A DNA stretch of 53,839 nucleotides from CAYTZH01 sp964442285 (GTDB lineage: Bacteria; Myxococcota_A; UBA9160; JAFDET01): positions 1-53,839 of the forward strand of contig CAYTZH010000038.1 of the NCBI GenBank assembly GCA_964442285.1, written 5' to 3'. Position numbers and translations under genes: made by a program. This document shows positions 11,767-20,500 of the stretch, piece after piece (within the stretch, counting starts at the first letter, position 1; each line of letters starts with the position of its first letter). Below the pieces are notes generated by a model. It saw nothing but the letters and a program-made list of their open reading frames with translations. It had not been told where the DNA came from and did not search any database.

Positions 11767-12777
11767 CTACTCGAACGAGGGAGCCGAGCCCAGGGACGGT
11801 GTCGCGTCTGCGAACACGCCCTTGCGCTCGATGTACGTCTGGCCGCGGAGCCGCTCGAGGAAGTCGCTGAACTCGTCTGCCATGCGCTCCTCGAAGATCT
11901 GTCGCTCGAGGGAGGGGCGGGCCTCCTCGAAGGTCACCGGCTCGAAGCTCCGGCGCTCCACCAGGTGGAGCAGGTTGCAGCCGAAGGGTTCGCGGAGGAC
12001 GTCGCTGGTCTGCCCGGCCTCGAGCGCGGCCACGGGCCCGTTCATCCAGCCCGCCAGGGACTTCGCGTGGATCCAGCCGACGTCGCCGCCGGTCTCGGGG
12101 TTGAGCACCGAGAGCTCGGCGGCCACGCGCGCGAAGGACTCCCCGCCCGCCACCCGGCCCCGGGCCTCCTCCACCCGCGCACACACCTCCGCCTGGTCTT
12201 CCGGGTCCTCGGACACGAAGGGGACGAGGAGGTGGCGCAGATGCACCTCCTCGCCCGTGGTCGGCTGGTCGGCGAAGCGCTTCTCGTAGCGCTCGCGGAT
12301 CTCGTCCTCCTCCACCCGCACCTTCGACGCCACCATGCCGCTGATCAGCTTCTTGCGCTGGATCTCGGCCCGCAGCTGCTCGCGGTACTCCTCGAGGGAC
12401 AGGCCCTTGGCCTTGACCGTCGCCACCACCTGCTCGAGGGTCAGGCCGTTCTCCTCGGCGATCGCCTCCACGGCGGCGTCGATCTCCCGCTCGGTGGCGT
12501 CGATCTCGGTGCGCTGTACCGCCTGCTGGATGAGGCGGCGCTCGATCAGCCGCTCGAGGATCTCCGCCCGCATCTTCTCCACCTCGCCGTCCGGGGCGCC
12601 GGCCTCGCGCATCCGCTTCTCCACCGGGTCGGCCATCCGCCGCACCTCGCTCACCAGCACGATGTCGCTGCCCACCTGGGCGGCGATGCCGTCCACCAGC
12701 CGCTCCTGGGCGGCCGCGGGACGGGACGCGGCGAGGACGAGCGCGAGGGCGAGCAGGGGCACGGTGCGGACGTTCAT
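11767..12777 (-). CDS. SurA/PpiC-type periplasmic peptidyl-prolyl isomerase
   Basis: A 336-residue exported protein. The start is ATG 12777, giving MNVRTVPLLALALVLAAS followed by an AAAQ cleavage region, a clear Sec signal peptide. Next come a SurA N-terminal helical domain (about 25-165), a single parvulin domain (about 170-275, EVHLRHLLVPF and GGDVGWIHAKSLAGWM, ending NLLHLVERR) and a C-terminal helix. E. coli SurA has two parvulin domains; one is common elsewhere. The family assists folding of outer-membrane proteins. It sits directly upstream of uvrA with a two-base gap, an unusual pairing. Confidence 0.88.
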   Translation of the reverse strand: MNVRTVPLLALALVLAASRPAAAQERLVDGIAAQVGSDIVLVSEVRRMADPVEKRMREAGAPDGEVEKMRAEILERLIERRLIQQAVQRTEIDATEREIDAAVEAIAEENGLTLEQVVATVKAKGLSLEEYREQLRAEIQRKKLISGMVASKVRVEEDEIRERYEKRFADQPTTGEEVHLRHLLVPFVSEDPEDQAEVCARVEEARGRVAGGESFARVAAELSVLNPETGGDVGWIHAKSLAGWMNGPVAALEAGQTSDVLREPFGCNLLHLVERRSFEPVTFEEARPSLERQIFEERMADEFSDFLERLRGQTYIERKGVFADATPSLGSAPSFE

Positions 12778-12852
12778 GAGCACTCCGGATCGGCAGGAAT
12801 GGAGCCCCACAAGTTAGCTGCGGCCGCGCCGGGTCGGGAGGGCCGCCCCGGG

Positions 12853-14370
12853 TCAGGCGCGCGGCTCGTCCCGAGGCCGCCGCTCGCGCGGCTCGTCCCG
12901 CCGCCGCCGCTCGCGCGGCTCGAGGGCGCGCAGGGCCCGCTGACAGGCGGCCGACTGCTCCCGGGGCGGCAGCGGCCGCAGGTCGTCCCAGCGGTAGTCG
13001 ATGGGCAGGGCGAACTCGCCGGCGTGCGGGCCCTCGGCCGGGCGGCGCGCGACGGCGGCCAGCAGGGCCGCGGCCTCGCGCCGGCGGATCTCGCATCCGG
13101 CCCAGGCCGGTGCTCCCGGCCGGAAGGGCGGCGCGGCGTCCAGCCGGGTCGCCAGGCCCTCGGGATCGATCCGCTGCGCGCCGCGGACCGGCAGACCTCG
13201 GCCCGTCCGCCAGATCCGTGCGCCGGCCGCGGACCAACGCGCACAGGCGTGGCTCGCGAAGCGCGCGCCGTGGAAGTAGTGGGAGTTGGTGGCGACGACC
13301 CCGTCGTCCATGTCCCGGGTGCGGAAGTGGATCTTGTAGCGGCCCGGGTCGGTCTGCAGGAAGTCCATCCCGACCAGGGCGAGCTCGCGGGCGCCGAAGC
13401 GCCGGGCCAGCAGGAGCGCCGTCTCCGAGACGGTGGCGACCGGCTCGTCGAGGGTCGGCAGCCCGCAGGCCTCCCAGGCCAGGCCCTCGAGCTGGGGACC
13501 CCGGAGGTGGAAGAGGTAGGTGCGCTCGGGCCAGCGGTCGACCAGGGGCGGAGGCGCCGCCGTGTCGGCGAGCAGCGCCCCGAAGCGGGGCGTGAAGCCG
13601 GAGACGAAAGGCTCCCAGGTCAGCGGGTCGGGCGCGACCACGAAGTCGGGCACCACCCCTGCCTCGTTCAGGGGACGCAGGGCCTGCAGGGCGGCGAAGA
13701 TCGCGCCGCCCCGGCGGCGGGCGAGGACCGGGAGCGCCTCCGCCAGGGACGGGCCCGGCGCCACCACCACGGCGGTCTGCCCGCGACAGCTCCCGCTCCA
13801 GTCCTCCAGGGTGCCCCGCGCGGGCAGTCGCACCAGCGCGTCGAGGCTGCGCCGGCTCACCACCGCCCGGCTGGGATCCCGCCGCCCGGCGTGCCCCAGG
13901 CAGCGCTGCAGCGCGCGGGCGGCCAGGCGGGCCTCGAAGCGACACACGTCTCCGTAGCCCGGATGGACCTCGAGGTGGGGCCGCCCGCCCGCGGCGACGA
14001 CCTCGTCCAGCGCCGCCTCGAATGCGGCTGCGCTGGCGGCCACCCGCACTCCCTCGGCGGGAGCTCGCGCGGGCAGCGCGGCCGCCAGCGCCGGGAAAGG
14101 CTCCCAGGCCAGGACGTGCCGGGCCCCCGCCTCGACCAGGGCGTTCGGGAGGTAGCCCAGACCGACACCGACCAGCGTGGGCGTGTCGGCGCCCCGGACG
14201 GCCATCGCAGCGAGCATGCGCCGGGCGTGGCTGCGGGCCTCGCGCTCGGGGTCGTAGGCGCTGTGGACGCCGCGTCTGCCGAGGGCGAGCGTAGGCGCCC
14301 CCGAGCGGGCCCGACTCACCCGCCAGTCCACCTCCGCGACGCCCTCCGCGAGGACCGCCCTCCCGTCCAT
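12853..14370 (-). CDS. DUF115/Maf-like protein (motility-associated factor, MptE-like fold)
   Basis: A 505-residue cytosolic protein. Residues of about 195-370 carry the DUF115 pattern: AVVVAPGPSLAEALP, IFAALQALRPL, DFVVAPDP, the segment ELALVGMDFLQT and a late TNSHYFHGAR. This is shared by the 6-hydroxymethylpterin pyrophosphokinase MptE-like fold and by Maf proteins tied to flagellin glycosylation. The N-terminal ~190 residues hold a Rossmann-like LVGVGLGYLPNAL. No flagellin or sugar gene is adjacent, so its glycan partner is unknown. The C-terminus is a 9-residue repeat (EPRERRRRD, EPRERRPRD, EPRA) of extreme charge. ATG 14370 is divergent from the MocR gene. Confidence 0.75.
   Translation of the reverse strand: MDGRAVLAEGVAEVDWRVSRARSGAPTLALGRRGVHSAYDPEREARSHARRMLAAMAVRGADTPTLVGVGLGYLPNALVEAGARHVLAWEPFPALAAALPARAPAEGVRVAASAAAFEAALDEVVAAGGRPHLEVHPGYGDVCRFEARLAARALQRCLGHAGRRDPSRAVVSRRSLDALVRLPARGTLEDWSGSCRGQTAVVVAPGPSLAEALPVLARRRGGAIFAALQALRPLNEAGVVPDFVVAPDPLTWEPFVSGFTPRFGALLADTAAPPPLVDRWPERTYLFHLRGPQLEGLAWEACGLPTLDEPVATVSETALLLARRFGARELALVGMDFLQTDPGRYKIHFRTRDMDDGVVATNSHYFHGARFASHACARWSAAGARIWRTGRGLPVRGAQRIDPEGLATRLDAAPPFRPGAPAWAGCEIRRREAAALLAAVARRPAEGPHAGEFALPIDYRWDDLRPLPPREQSAACQRALRALEPRERRRRDEPRERRPRDEPRA
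12859..12921 (-). repeat. 27-bp tandem repeat in the DUF115 gene 3' end
   Basis: Two 27-base units (12859-12885 and 12886-12912) plus a 9-base partial copy encode the charged C-terminal EPRER repeats. The units differ only near the middle. They stay in frame, so copy-number change would lengthen or shorten the tail by nine residues. Confidence 0.85.
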
Positions 14371-14403
14371 GGCCCACGCATCGGCAGGCGCGCCCCCGGC
14401 ATC

Positions 14404-14429
14404 GACGGGGAAAGGCCCGAGTCCCGTCG
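14404..14429. other. inverted repeat in the DUF115/MocR divergent region
   Basis: CGACGGG at 14404-14410 pairs with CCCGTCG at 14423-14429. It lies 34 bases upstream of the DUF115 start and about 230 bases before the MocR gene. It could be an operator or leader hairpin; no promoter elements are obvious next to it. Confidence 0.35.
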
Positions 14430-14540
14430 CCTGCCGAGCCAGAACGAGCAGGGCGGCCGCCCCGAGCAGCGCCCCGGGGCCCGGGCTCGGCCAGGGACGC
14501 GGCCCCGGACCGACTGGGCCAGCGGCCGCTACGCCAGGGC

Positions 14541-14600
14541 CGCGAGCGAGCGGAATGCTCCGCGAGCGAGCGGAATGCTCCGCGAGCGAGTGGCTCCCCC
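14541..14600. repeat. 20-bp tandem repeat upstream of the MocR-type gene
   Basis: Two identical 20-base units (14541-14560 and 14561-14580) are followed by a third that keeps only the first ten bases (14581-14590). The unit begins CGCGAGCGAG. The array ends about 20 bases before the putative operator of the regulator. Confidence 0.9.
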
Positions 14601-14609
14601 CAACCGGGG

Positions 14610-14640
14610 CCGATTGGCTCTTTCTAGACCGAATTGGTTC
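14610..14640 (+). promoter_or_regulatory. candidate MocR autoregulatory direct repeat
   Basis: CCGATTGGCTC at 14610-14620 and CCGAATTGGTTC at 14629-14640 form an imperfect direct repeat about two helical turns apart. It is in a short AT-richer stretch that ends 16 bases before the regulator start. MocR-family proteins such as GabR and PdxR are known to bind direct repeats near their own promoters, so this is a plausible operator. Confidence 0.5.
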
Positions 14641-14656
14641 CCCTAGCCTCCGAGCC

Positions 14657-16189
14657 GTGCTGGAGCTGGCCTTCCGACCCGACCGCGGCCGCCGCGAGCC
14701 GCTCTACCGGCAGCTCGAGCTCTACCTCCGCGAGCTGATCGAGACGGGCCGCCTCGCACCCGGGGAGAAGCTTCCCGCCACCCGCGAGATGGCGACGAGC
14801 CTGGGGCTCGGTCGCAACACGGTGAGCCAGGCCTACGAGGCCCTGGTGGATCACGGCCTGCTCCGGGCCCGGGTGGGTCAGGGCACCTTCGTGGCGGCCG
14901 GCGTGCCGCGGCGCGACCGGCCCGGCGGCGCGCGGGCCTTCGCCTGGGAGGGGCTCGTGGCGCGCCGCGTCGCCCGCCTCGAGATCCCGGAGTCGCTGGC
15001 GCCGCACCCGGCCTCGGCACCCCTGCGCCACGACCTGCGACCGGGCCGCGTCGACGCGAGCCTGCCCGCCACCGAGCTGCGCCGCGCCCACGCCCGCGCC
15101 CTCGAGCGCTACGCCGGCGAGCTCGCCCTGCCGGGGGACCCGTTCGGCTTCCCGCCGCTGCGGCGGGAGATCGCCCGCAGCCTCGTGGCCCGGGGCATCG
15201 CCTGCGAGCCGGAGGAGGTGCTCGTCGTGAACGGGGCGCAGCAGGGGCTCGACCTGGTGGCGCGCACCCTGATCGAGCCCGGCGACACCGTAGCGATGGA
15301 GCAGCCCGGCTACTTCGGCGCGGGCCTGGCCTTCGGTGCCGCGGAGGCCCATCGGGTGGGCGTCGACGTCGACGCCGAGGGGCTGCGGACCGACGTGCTG
15401 GCCCGGCTGCTCCAGACGCGTCGGGTCAAGCTGGTGTTCACCACACCGGCGGTCCAGAGCCCCACGGGCGTGGTGATGAGCGAGCCGCGCCGCCGCGAGC
15501 TGCTGGCGCTCGCCGACGAGCACGGCGTGCCCGTGGTGGAGGACGACTACGACGGCGAGCTGCGCAGCGGCTCTCCCCTCGTGCCCGCGCTCAAGACCCG
15601 CGACGACGCGGGCCAGGTGATCTACCTGGGCACCTTCTCGAAGGCGCTGCTGCCGGGGATGCGCATCGGCTACGTGGTGGCGCCGCGTGCGCTCGGGATC
15701 CGCCTCGCCCGCTGCCGGGCCTGCGCCGACCTCCACAGCGGCCTGCTGGTGCAGGCGCAGATTGCCGAGCTGCTCGCGTCGGGCGGCCTCGAGCGCCACG
15801 TGCGCCGCGTGCGGCGCCGCTACGCCCAGCGTCTGGAGGTCCTCGACGCGGCGCTGCGCGCGCAGCTGCCGGCGGGCGCCTGCTGGCAGCTTCCGGCGGG
15901 CGGCACCTCCCTGTGGCTCGGCCTGCCCCCCGACGCGGACGCCGACCGGAGCTGGACCGGCTGCATCGAGGCCGGCATTGCGGCGGGCCGCGGCGACGCC
16001 TTCTACCTCGACGGCCGCGGCCGCGACCACCTGGTGCTCAGCGTCGCGGGCCTCGAGGCCGCGGCGATTCCCGCCGCCGTCGAGGCCCTGGCCGGCGTGC
16101 TGCGCCGGGCCCGGATCCGCGGCCGCGGTGCGCCTCCCCCCGTCTCTGCAGCGGCCCGGAGCCGCCCACGCCGGAGGAACCGACGGTGA
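14657..16189 (+). CDS. MocR/PdxR-family PLP-dependent transcriptional regulator
   Basis: A 510-residue fusion of an N-terminal GntR winged helix (about 5-80: GEKLPATREMATSLGLGRNTVSQAYE, shown in parts as KLPATREMA and GRNTVSQAYEAL) and a C-terminal class I aminotransferase fold. The cofactor lysine is in GTFSKALLPGMRIGY, and the PLP aspartate region is VEDDYDGELR. These regulators sense PLP or an amino compound and often control vitamin B6 or GABA/taurine genes. GTG 14657 is chosen because it leaves the usual short arm before the helix-turn-helix. Its TGA overlaps the next gene's GTG (GTGA at 16186-16189). The likely targets are the two downstream genes. Confidence 0.93.
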   Translation: MLELAFRPDRGRREPLYRQLELYLRELIETGRLAPGEKLPATREMATSLGLGRNTVSQAYEALVDHGLLRARVGQGTFVAAGVPRRDRPGGARAFAWEGLVARRVARLEIPESLAPHPASAPLRHDLRPGRVDASLPATELRRAHARALERYAGELALPGDPFGFPPLRREIARSLVARGIACEPEEVLVVNGAQQGLDLVARTLIEPGDTVAMEQPGYFGAGLAFGAAEAHRVGVDVDAEGLRTDVLARLLQTRRVKLVFTTPAVQSPTGVVMSEPRRRELLALADEHGVPVVEDDYDGELRSGSPLVPALKTRDDAGQVIYLGTFSKALLPGMRIGYVVAPRALGIRLARCRACADLHSGLLVQAQIAELLASGGLERHVRRVRRRYAQRLEVLDAALRAQLPAGACWQLPAGGTSLWLGLPPDADADRSWTGCIEAGIAAGRGDAFYLDGRGRDHLVLSVAGLEAAAIPAAVEALAGVLRRARIRGRGAPPPVSAAARSRPRRRNRR

Positions 16190-16652
16190 ACGACGCCCCC
16201 CGACGCCCCCCGAACGCCCCCCGAACGCCCCCCGACGCGACGGCTGGTTCTGGCTGCTCGCGGTGCTGGCCCTGCTGAACCTGGCCAACGGGCTCTGGAT
16301 GCTGGCCGATCCCATGCTCTGGTACACGGACCTGCCCGCCGACGTCCCGGACTTCGGTCCCTACAACGAGCACTTCGTCCGCGACATCGGTTCGGTGTTC
16401 GTCACCTTTGCCGTCGGGCTCGGGTGGGCGGCCGTCCGACCCGCCGTCCGGCTGCCGCTCGTCTCGGCCACGGCGCTCTTCTACGTGCTCCACGCGGCGG
16501 GGCACGTCTTCGATACCGCCCGCGGCTTCGTCGACGCCCACCACTGGTGGCTCGACCTGCCCGGCATCTACGCGCCGGCCGCGCTGCTGATCGCGATGGT
16601 CTGGCGGCTGCAGCGTACCCCTCCGATCACCCCAGCAAGGAGCCCCGCATGA
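16186..16652 (+). pseudogene. small membrane protein, reading frame interrupted in a tandem repeat
   Basis: From about base 16240 to 16652 an open frame encodes a protein of roughly 140 residues with four predicted membrane helices, starting GWFWLLAVLALLNLANG and ending in LLIAMVWRLQR. That frame has no usable start except an internal GTG at 16263 that cuts the first helix. A proper start, GTG 16186 with GGAGG at 16173-16177 and a GTGA overlap with the MocR stop, lies in another frame and stops at 16278. The frames are separated by a 10/11-base repeat; losing one 11-base unit or gaining one 10-base unit joins them exactly. It may be phase-variable, a recent mutant or a sequence error. Function is unknown; the downstream AhpD-like gene overlaps by ATGA. 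Confidence 0.75.
16192..16233 (+). repeat. four-unit 10/11-bp repeat at the start of the membrane protein gene
   Basis: Units GACGCCCCCC at 16192-16201 and 16202-16211 are followed by GAACGCCCCCC at 16212-16222 and 16223-16233. Unit lengths are not multiples of three and each contains a run of six C, so slippage changes the reading frame of the gene that begins six bases upstream. Confidence 0.95.
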
Positions 16653-17197
16653 GACTCGAACCGATCGACAAGCCCCGCGGGCTGCAGATGCGCCTCGCCT
16701 ACTGGCTCTCCCGCCGCCGGCTCGGCAAGGCGATCACGCCCCTGCGCGTGTTCTACGCCCGCTCGCCGAAGCTCGCGACCCTGGGCTGGAGCATCTCCCG
16801 CTGGGTCGAGAAGGGCCACTGCCTGCCGCCGGGCCTGGCGCTCCTGGTGCAGACCCGCGTCGCCGGCCAGAACGGCTGCGGCTTCTGCGTGGACATCGCG
16901 CGGGCCCTGGCGGTGCAGCAGCACGTGGGCCTCGAGAAGTTCGACGCGGTCTCCGCCTGGGAGACGAGCCCGCTCTTCGATGAGCGGGAGCGCGCCGCCC
17001 TGGCCTACGCCGACGAGGTGACCCGGGACTGCGCGGCCTCCGACGAGACCTTCGAGGGGCTGCGCAAGCGCTTCGACGAACGCGAGATCGTGGATCTCAC
17101 GGCCCTGTGCGCCATCGAGAGCTACTTCAACCGGATGAACGGGCCGCTGCAGATCGAGTCGGACGGGCTGTGCTCGATCGCCCAGGCCCGCCGCTAG
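16649..17197 (+). CDS. carboxymuconolactone decarboxylase/AhpD-like family protein
   Basis: A 182-residue helical protein beginning ATG 16649, which overlaps the preceding stop as ATGA. It matches the AhpD-like group of the CMD family through the segment QNGCGFCVDIARAL (C77 and C80), the TSPLFDERERAALAYADEV helix and the ending IESYFNRMNG. AhpD-type members use CxxC plus a following His as a disulfide-relay or peroxidase-partner site. Here the position four residues after the second Cys is Ala84, not His, so redox activity may be altered. Partner proteins are not adjacent. It is probably in the MocR transcript. Confidence 0.85.
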   Translation: MRLEPIDKPRGLQMRLAYWLSRRRLGKAITPLRVFYARSPKLATLGWSISRWVEKGHCLPPGLALLVQTRVAGQNGCGFCVDIARALAVQQHVGLEKFDAVSAWETSPLFDERERAALAYADEVTRDCAASDETFEGLRKRFDEREIVDLTALCAIESYFNRMNGPLQIESDGLCSIAQARR

Positions 17198-17225
17198 GCG
17201 GATCGCTCGCCGGACGCTCGCGGAA

Positions 17226-17453
17226 TCAGTGGGCGGTGGCGGGCAGGAGGGCGACGGGCTCGTCGTCGTCCGCGTCGGCGTGCTCGGCCAGGGCGGCGCT
17301 GACGGCGCGGCGCTGGACGTTGTAGCACTCGACGCAGAGGCCGGAGGTGTACTTGACCAGCATGCCCTTCTGGCACCGCGAGCAGTGGTGCGTGTGACCG
17401 GACCGCAGCAAAGTCAGGATGATGGTCGCATTGTCGAGGGTGTAGTCGCGCAT
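17226..17453 (-). CDS. small zinc-ribbon-like protein
   Basis: A 75-residue protein with two CxxC pairs, CSRC and CVEC, about 20 residues apart, preceded by HTHH and followed by an acidic tail (DADDDE). The pattern suggests a single structural zinc site. GGTGAAGGC lies just before the ATG at 17453. No further family is recognised. It converges on the AhpD-like gene with a 28-base gap and is 125 bases from the mfd stop on the same strand. Confidence 0.7.
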   Translation of the reverse strand: MRDYTLDNATIILTLLRSGHTHHCSRCQKGMLVKYTSGLCVECYNVQRRAVSAALAEHADADDDEPVALLPATAH

Positions 17454-17578
17454 GCCTTCACCTGGTTGGACGCTGCAGGTGGGTGCCCGGCAGGGCGCCC
17501 CAGGTGACGTGACCCCGCCGGGCGATGCGCAGCTCCTGCGGGAAGTCCGGGTGCCTCGGCGGGGAAGCGCTGCAGCCT
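17454..17578. other. intergenic region between mfd and the zinc-ribbon gene
   Basis: It contains a direct repeat of GCGGGGAAGCGC with copies near 17560 and 17582, flanking the mfd stop codon. No hairpin with a U-tract or clear promoter was found. Confidence 0.35.
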
Positions 17579-20500
17579 CTAGCGGGGAAGCGCGGGCGGG
17601 CGCGCGGCGCCGGCGCCGAGGCGCTGCAACAGCCCCCGGGCCGCGGCGAACAGGTCGGACGGCTCCGCCGAAGCGGTCCGTGCGAAGATCTTCTGATCGG
17701 GGGTGACGCGCACGCCCGACGCCGCGCGCGACATCAGGTTGAGCAGGCGCTTCGGATCGATCCGGGTCTGGGGCCCCGCGGTGAGCGCGATCTCGCCGGC
17801 CCTGAAGTCCACCGCCGCCACCCCCAGGCCGCGCGCGGCGATCTTCAGCCGGATCACCTCCACGAGCTGCTCCGCCTCCGGCGGGAGCGGGCCGTAGCGG
17901 TCGAGCAGCTCGTCGCGGATCGTGTCCACCTCGGCGTCGTCCGGCGCGCTGGCCAGGCGCTTGTAGAGCACCAGGCGCTGGGAGACGTCGGCCACGTAGT
18001 CCTCCGGCAGCCGGGCCGCCACCGGCAGCCGGATCTCGGGATCCACCTCCGCGGTCCGCGCGTTGCCCCGCAGCTCGTCGATCGTCTCCGCCAGCATCTC
18101 CATGTAGGTCTCGTAGCCCACCGCGCCCAGCTGGCCCGACTGCTCGGCGCCGAGGAGGTTCCCCGCGCCCCGGATCTCGAGATCCATGTTGGCCAGCCGG
18201 AAGCCGCTGCCCAGCTCCGAGAGGTCGCGGATGGCCTCCAGGCGCCGCTGGGCGTCGGCGGAGAGGGCGTCCTCGCCGGGGACGAGCACGTAGCAGTAGG
18301 CGCGATGGGAGCTTCGCCCCACCCGCCCCCGGAGCTGGTAGAGCTGGGCCAGGCCGAGGCGGTCGCCCCGGTTGACGATCATCGTGTTGGCCCGGGGGAT
18401 GTCGAGGCCGCTCTCGATGATGGTCGTGCACAGCAGCACGTCCGCCTTGCCGTGCATGAAGGCGAGCATGCGGTCCTCGAGGGTGCGCTCCGGCATCTGG
18501 CCGTGGGCCACGATCACCTTCACCTCGGGGACGACCCGCTCGAGCAGCTCCGCCATGCTGCCGATGCTCTGCACCCGGTTGTGCACGAAGAAGACCTGGC
18601 CGCCGCGGCGCACCTCCCGCAGGATCGCCTCCCGCACGAGGCCCTCGGAGAAGCGACACACCTGGGTGCGGATCGACAGACGGTCCGCCGGCGGCGTGTT
18701 GATCACCGACAGGTCGCGCAGCCCGGTGAACGCCAGCTGCAGGGTCCGAGGGATGGGCGTCGCGGTGAGGGTGAGCACGTCGACGGTCTTCTTGAGCTGC
18801 TTGATCCGCTCCTTGTGGCGCACGCCGAAGCGGTGCTCCTCGTCCACGACCAGCAGCCCCAGATCCCGGTAGACCACGCTCTTCTGGATCAGGCGGTGGG
18901 TCCCGACGACGATGTCCACGGCGCCCGTGGCCAGGCCCTCGAGCACGGCGCGCGCCTCGGCGGGCGTGCGGAAGCGCGAGAAGGACTCGATGCGGACCGG
19001 GTAGCCCTCGAAGCGCTTCCGGAAGCTCTCCTCGTGCTGCTGGGCGAGGATCGTCGTGGGCACGAGCACGGCGACCTGCTTGCCCTCCATCACCGCCCGG
19101 AACGCCGCGCGGATCGCCACTTCGGTCTTGCCGTAGCCCACGTCGCCGCACACCAGCCGGTCCATGGGCTGTGCCCGGCCGAGGTCCGCCATCACGTCCT
19201 GGATGGCCGCGGCCTGGTCCGGCGTCTCCTCGAAGGGGAAGGCCGCCTCGAAGGCCTCGAAGGTGCGGTCGGGCGGCGCGAAGGCGTGCCCCAGCGCCAG
19301 CTCCCGCGCGGCGTGCACCTTGAGCAGCTCGGCCGCCATCATGCGCAGGCTCTTCCTCACGCCGCGCCGGGCCTTCTCCCAGGTGGCGCCGCCGAGGCGG
19401 TCGATCCGCGGCTTCACGCCCTCGGCGCCGACGTAGCGCTGGACCAGGTTCAGGCGATGCACCGGGAGGAAGAGCTTGTCGCCGCCCTCGTACTCGATGC
19501 GCAGGAACTCGCCGTCCGCGCCGCCCGCCGCCAGCTCGACCAGGCCGCGGTAGATCCCGATGCCGTGCTCCGCGTGCACCAGGAAGTCCCCGGGCTCGAG
19601 CTGTCCCAGGGCCTCCACCCCGGGCCCCTCGCTCCAGCGCGCGCGGGCGCGCCGTCGCTGGCGCGGACCGAAGATCTCCTCCTCGGTGACGACCGCCAGC
19701 TCCTCGAGCGGGAGGCAGAAGCCCTCGGAGACCGCGGCGACGCGAATCTCCACGTGCCCCGGACGCGACCAGCGCCACACGGGTCGCGGATCCCGCGCCA
19801 CGCTGGTGCGCAGGCCGTACTCCGCGAGCAGGGCGCGCAGGCGCTCCGCCGACGACAGCGCGGAGACCACCAGCACCGTGCGCCAGTGGTCCTCTTTCCA
19901 CCGCTCGATCTGCTCCACCAGCGGCTCGAGGGCGCGGTCGCGGGTGCGCCAGCGGGTGAGGGAGGCGCGCAGCTCGTCGTGCCCGTAGGCGCGCACGGCG
20001 TAGCGGTGGACGCCGAAGCGCTCGGACCCGAGACCCAGGCGATCGAACACCACCGGGCGTCGGTCGAGCACCCGCTGCTCGAGGGCCTCGGCATCGAGGA
20101 GCAGCGCGTCGGGGGCCGGCACCAGCCGCCCGGTTGCGCGCGCCGCGTCGTAGTTCTCGAGGGCCTCCCGGGCGTAGCCGAGCAGCCGCTCGCGACCCGC
20201 CCCCGGATCGTCGATCGCGACGAGGGTGTCCTCGGGCAGGAAGTCGAGGACCGTCTCCACCGAGGGCTGGATCAGCGGCGCCAGGGCCTCGCCGCCCGGC
20301 GGCACGTGGCCGCGCAGGAGTCCGTCGACGAGCTCGTCCACCGCGCGCGCCGGGACCCGCAGCTCGGCGGCCAGCTCGCGCAGCCTCTCCGATCGCTCCA
20401 CCACGAGTGCGCGGTCCAGGAGCAGCTCCCGGGCCGGCGCGGCGACGACCCGGCCCAGGGCGCCCTGGGAGCGCTGGCTGGCCGCATCGAACTCGCGGAT

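Noticed and set aside
16192..16233. CRISPR-like or VNTR array
   Set aside because: Units are directly adjacent without spacers, so this is a tandem repeat, not a CRISPR.
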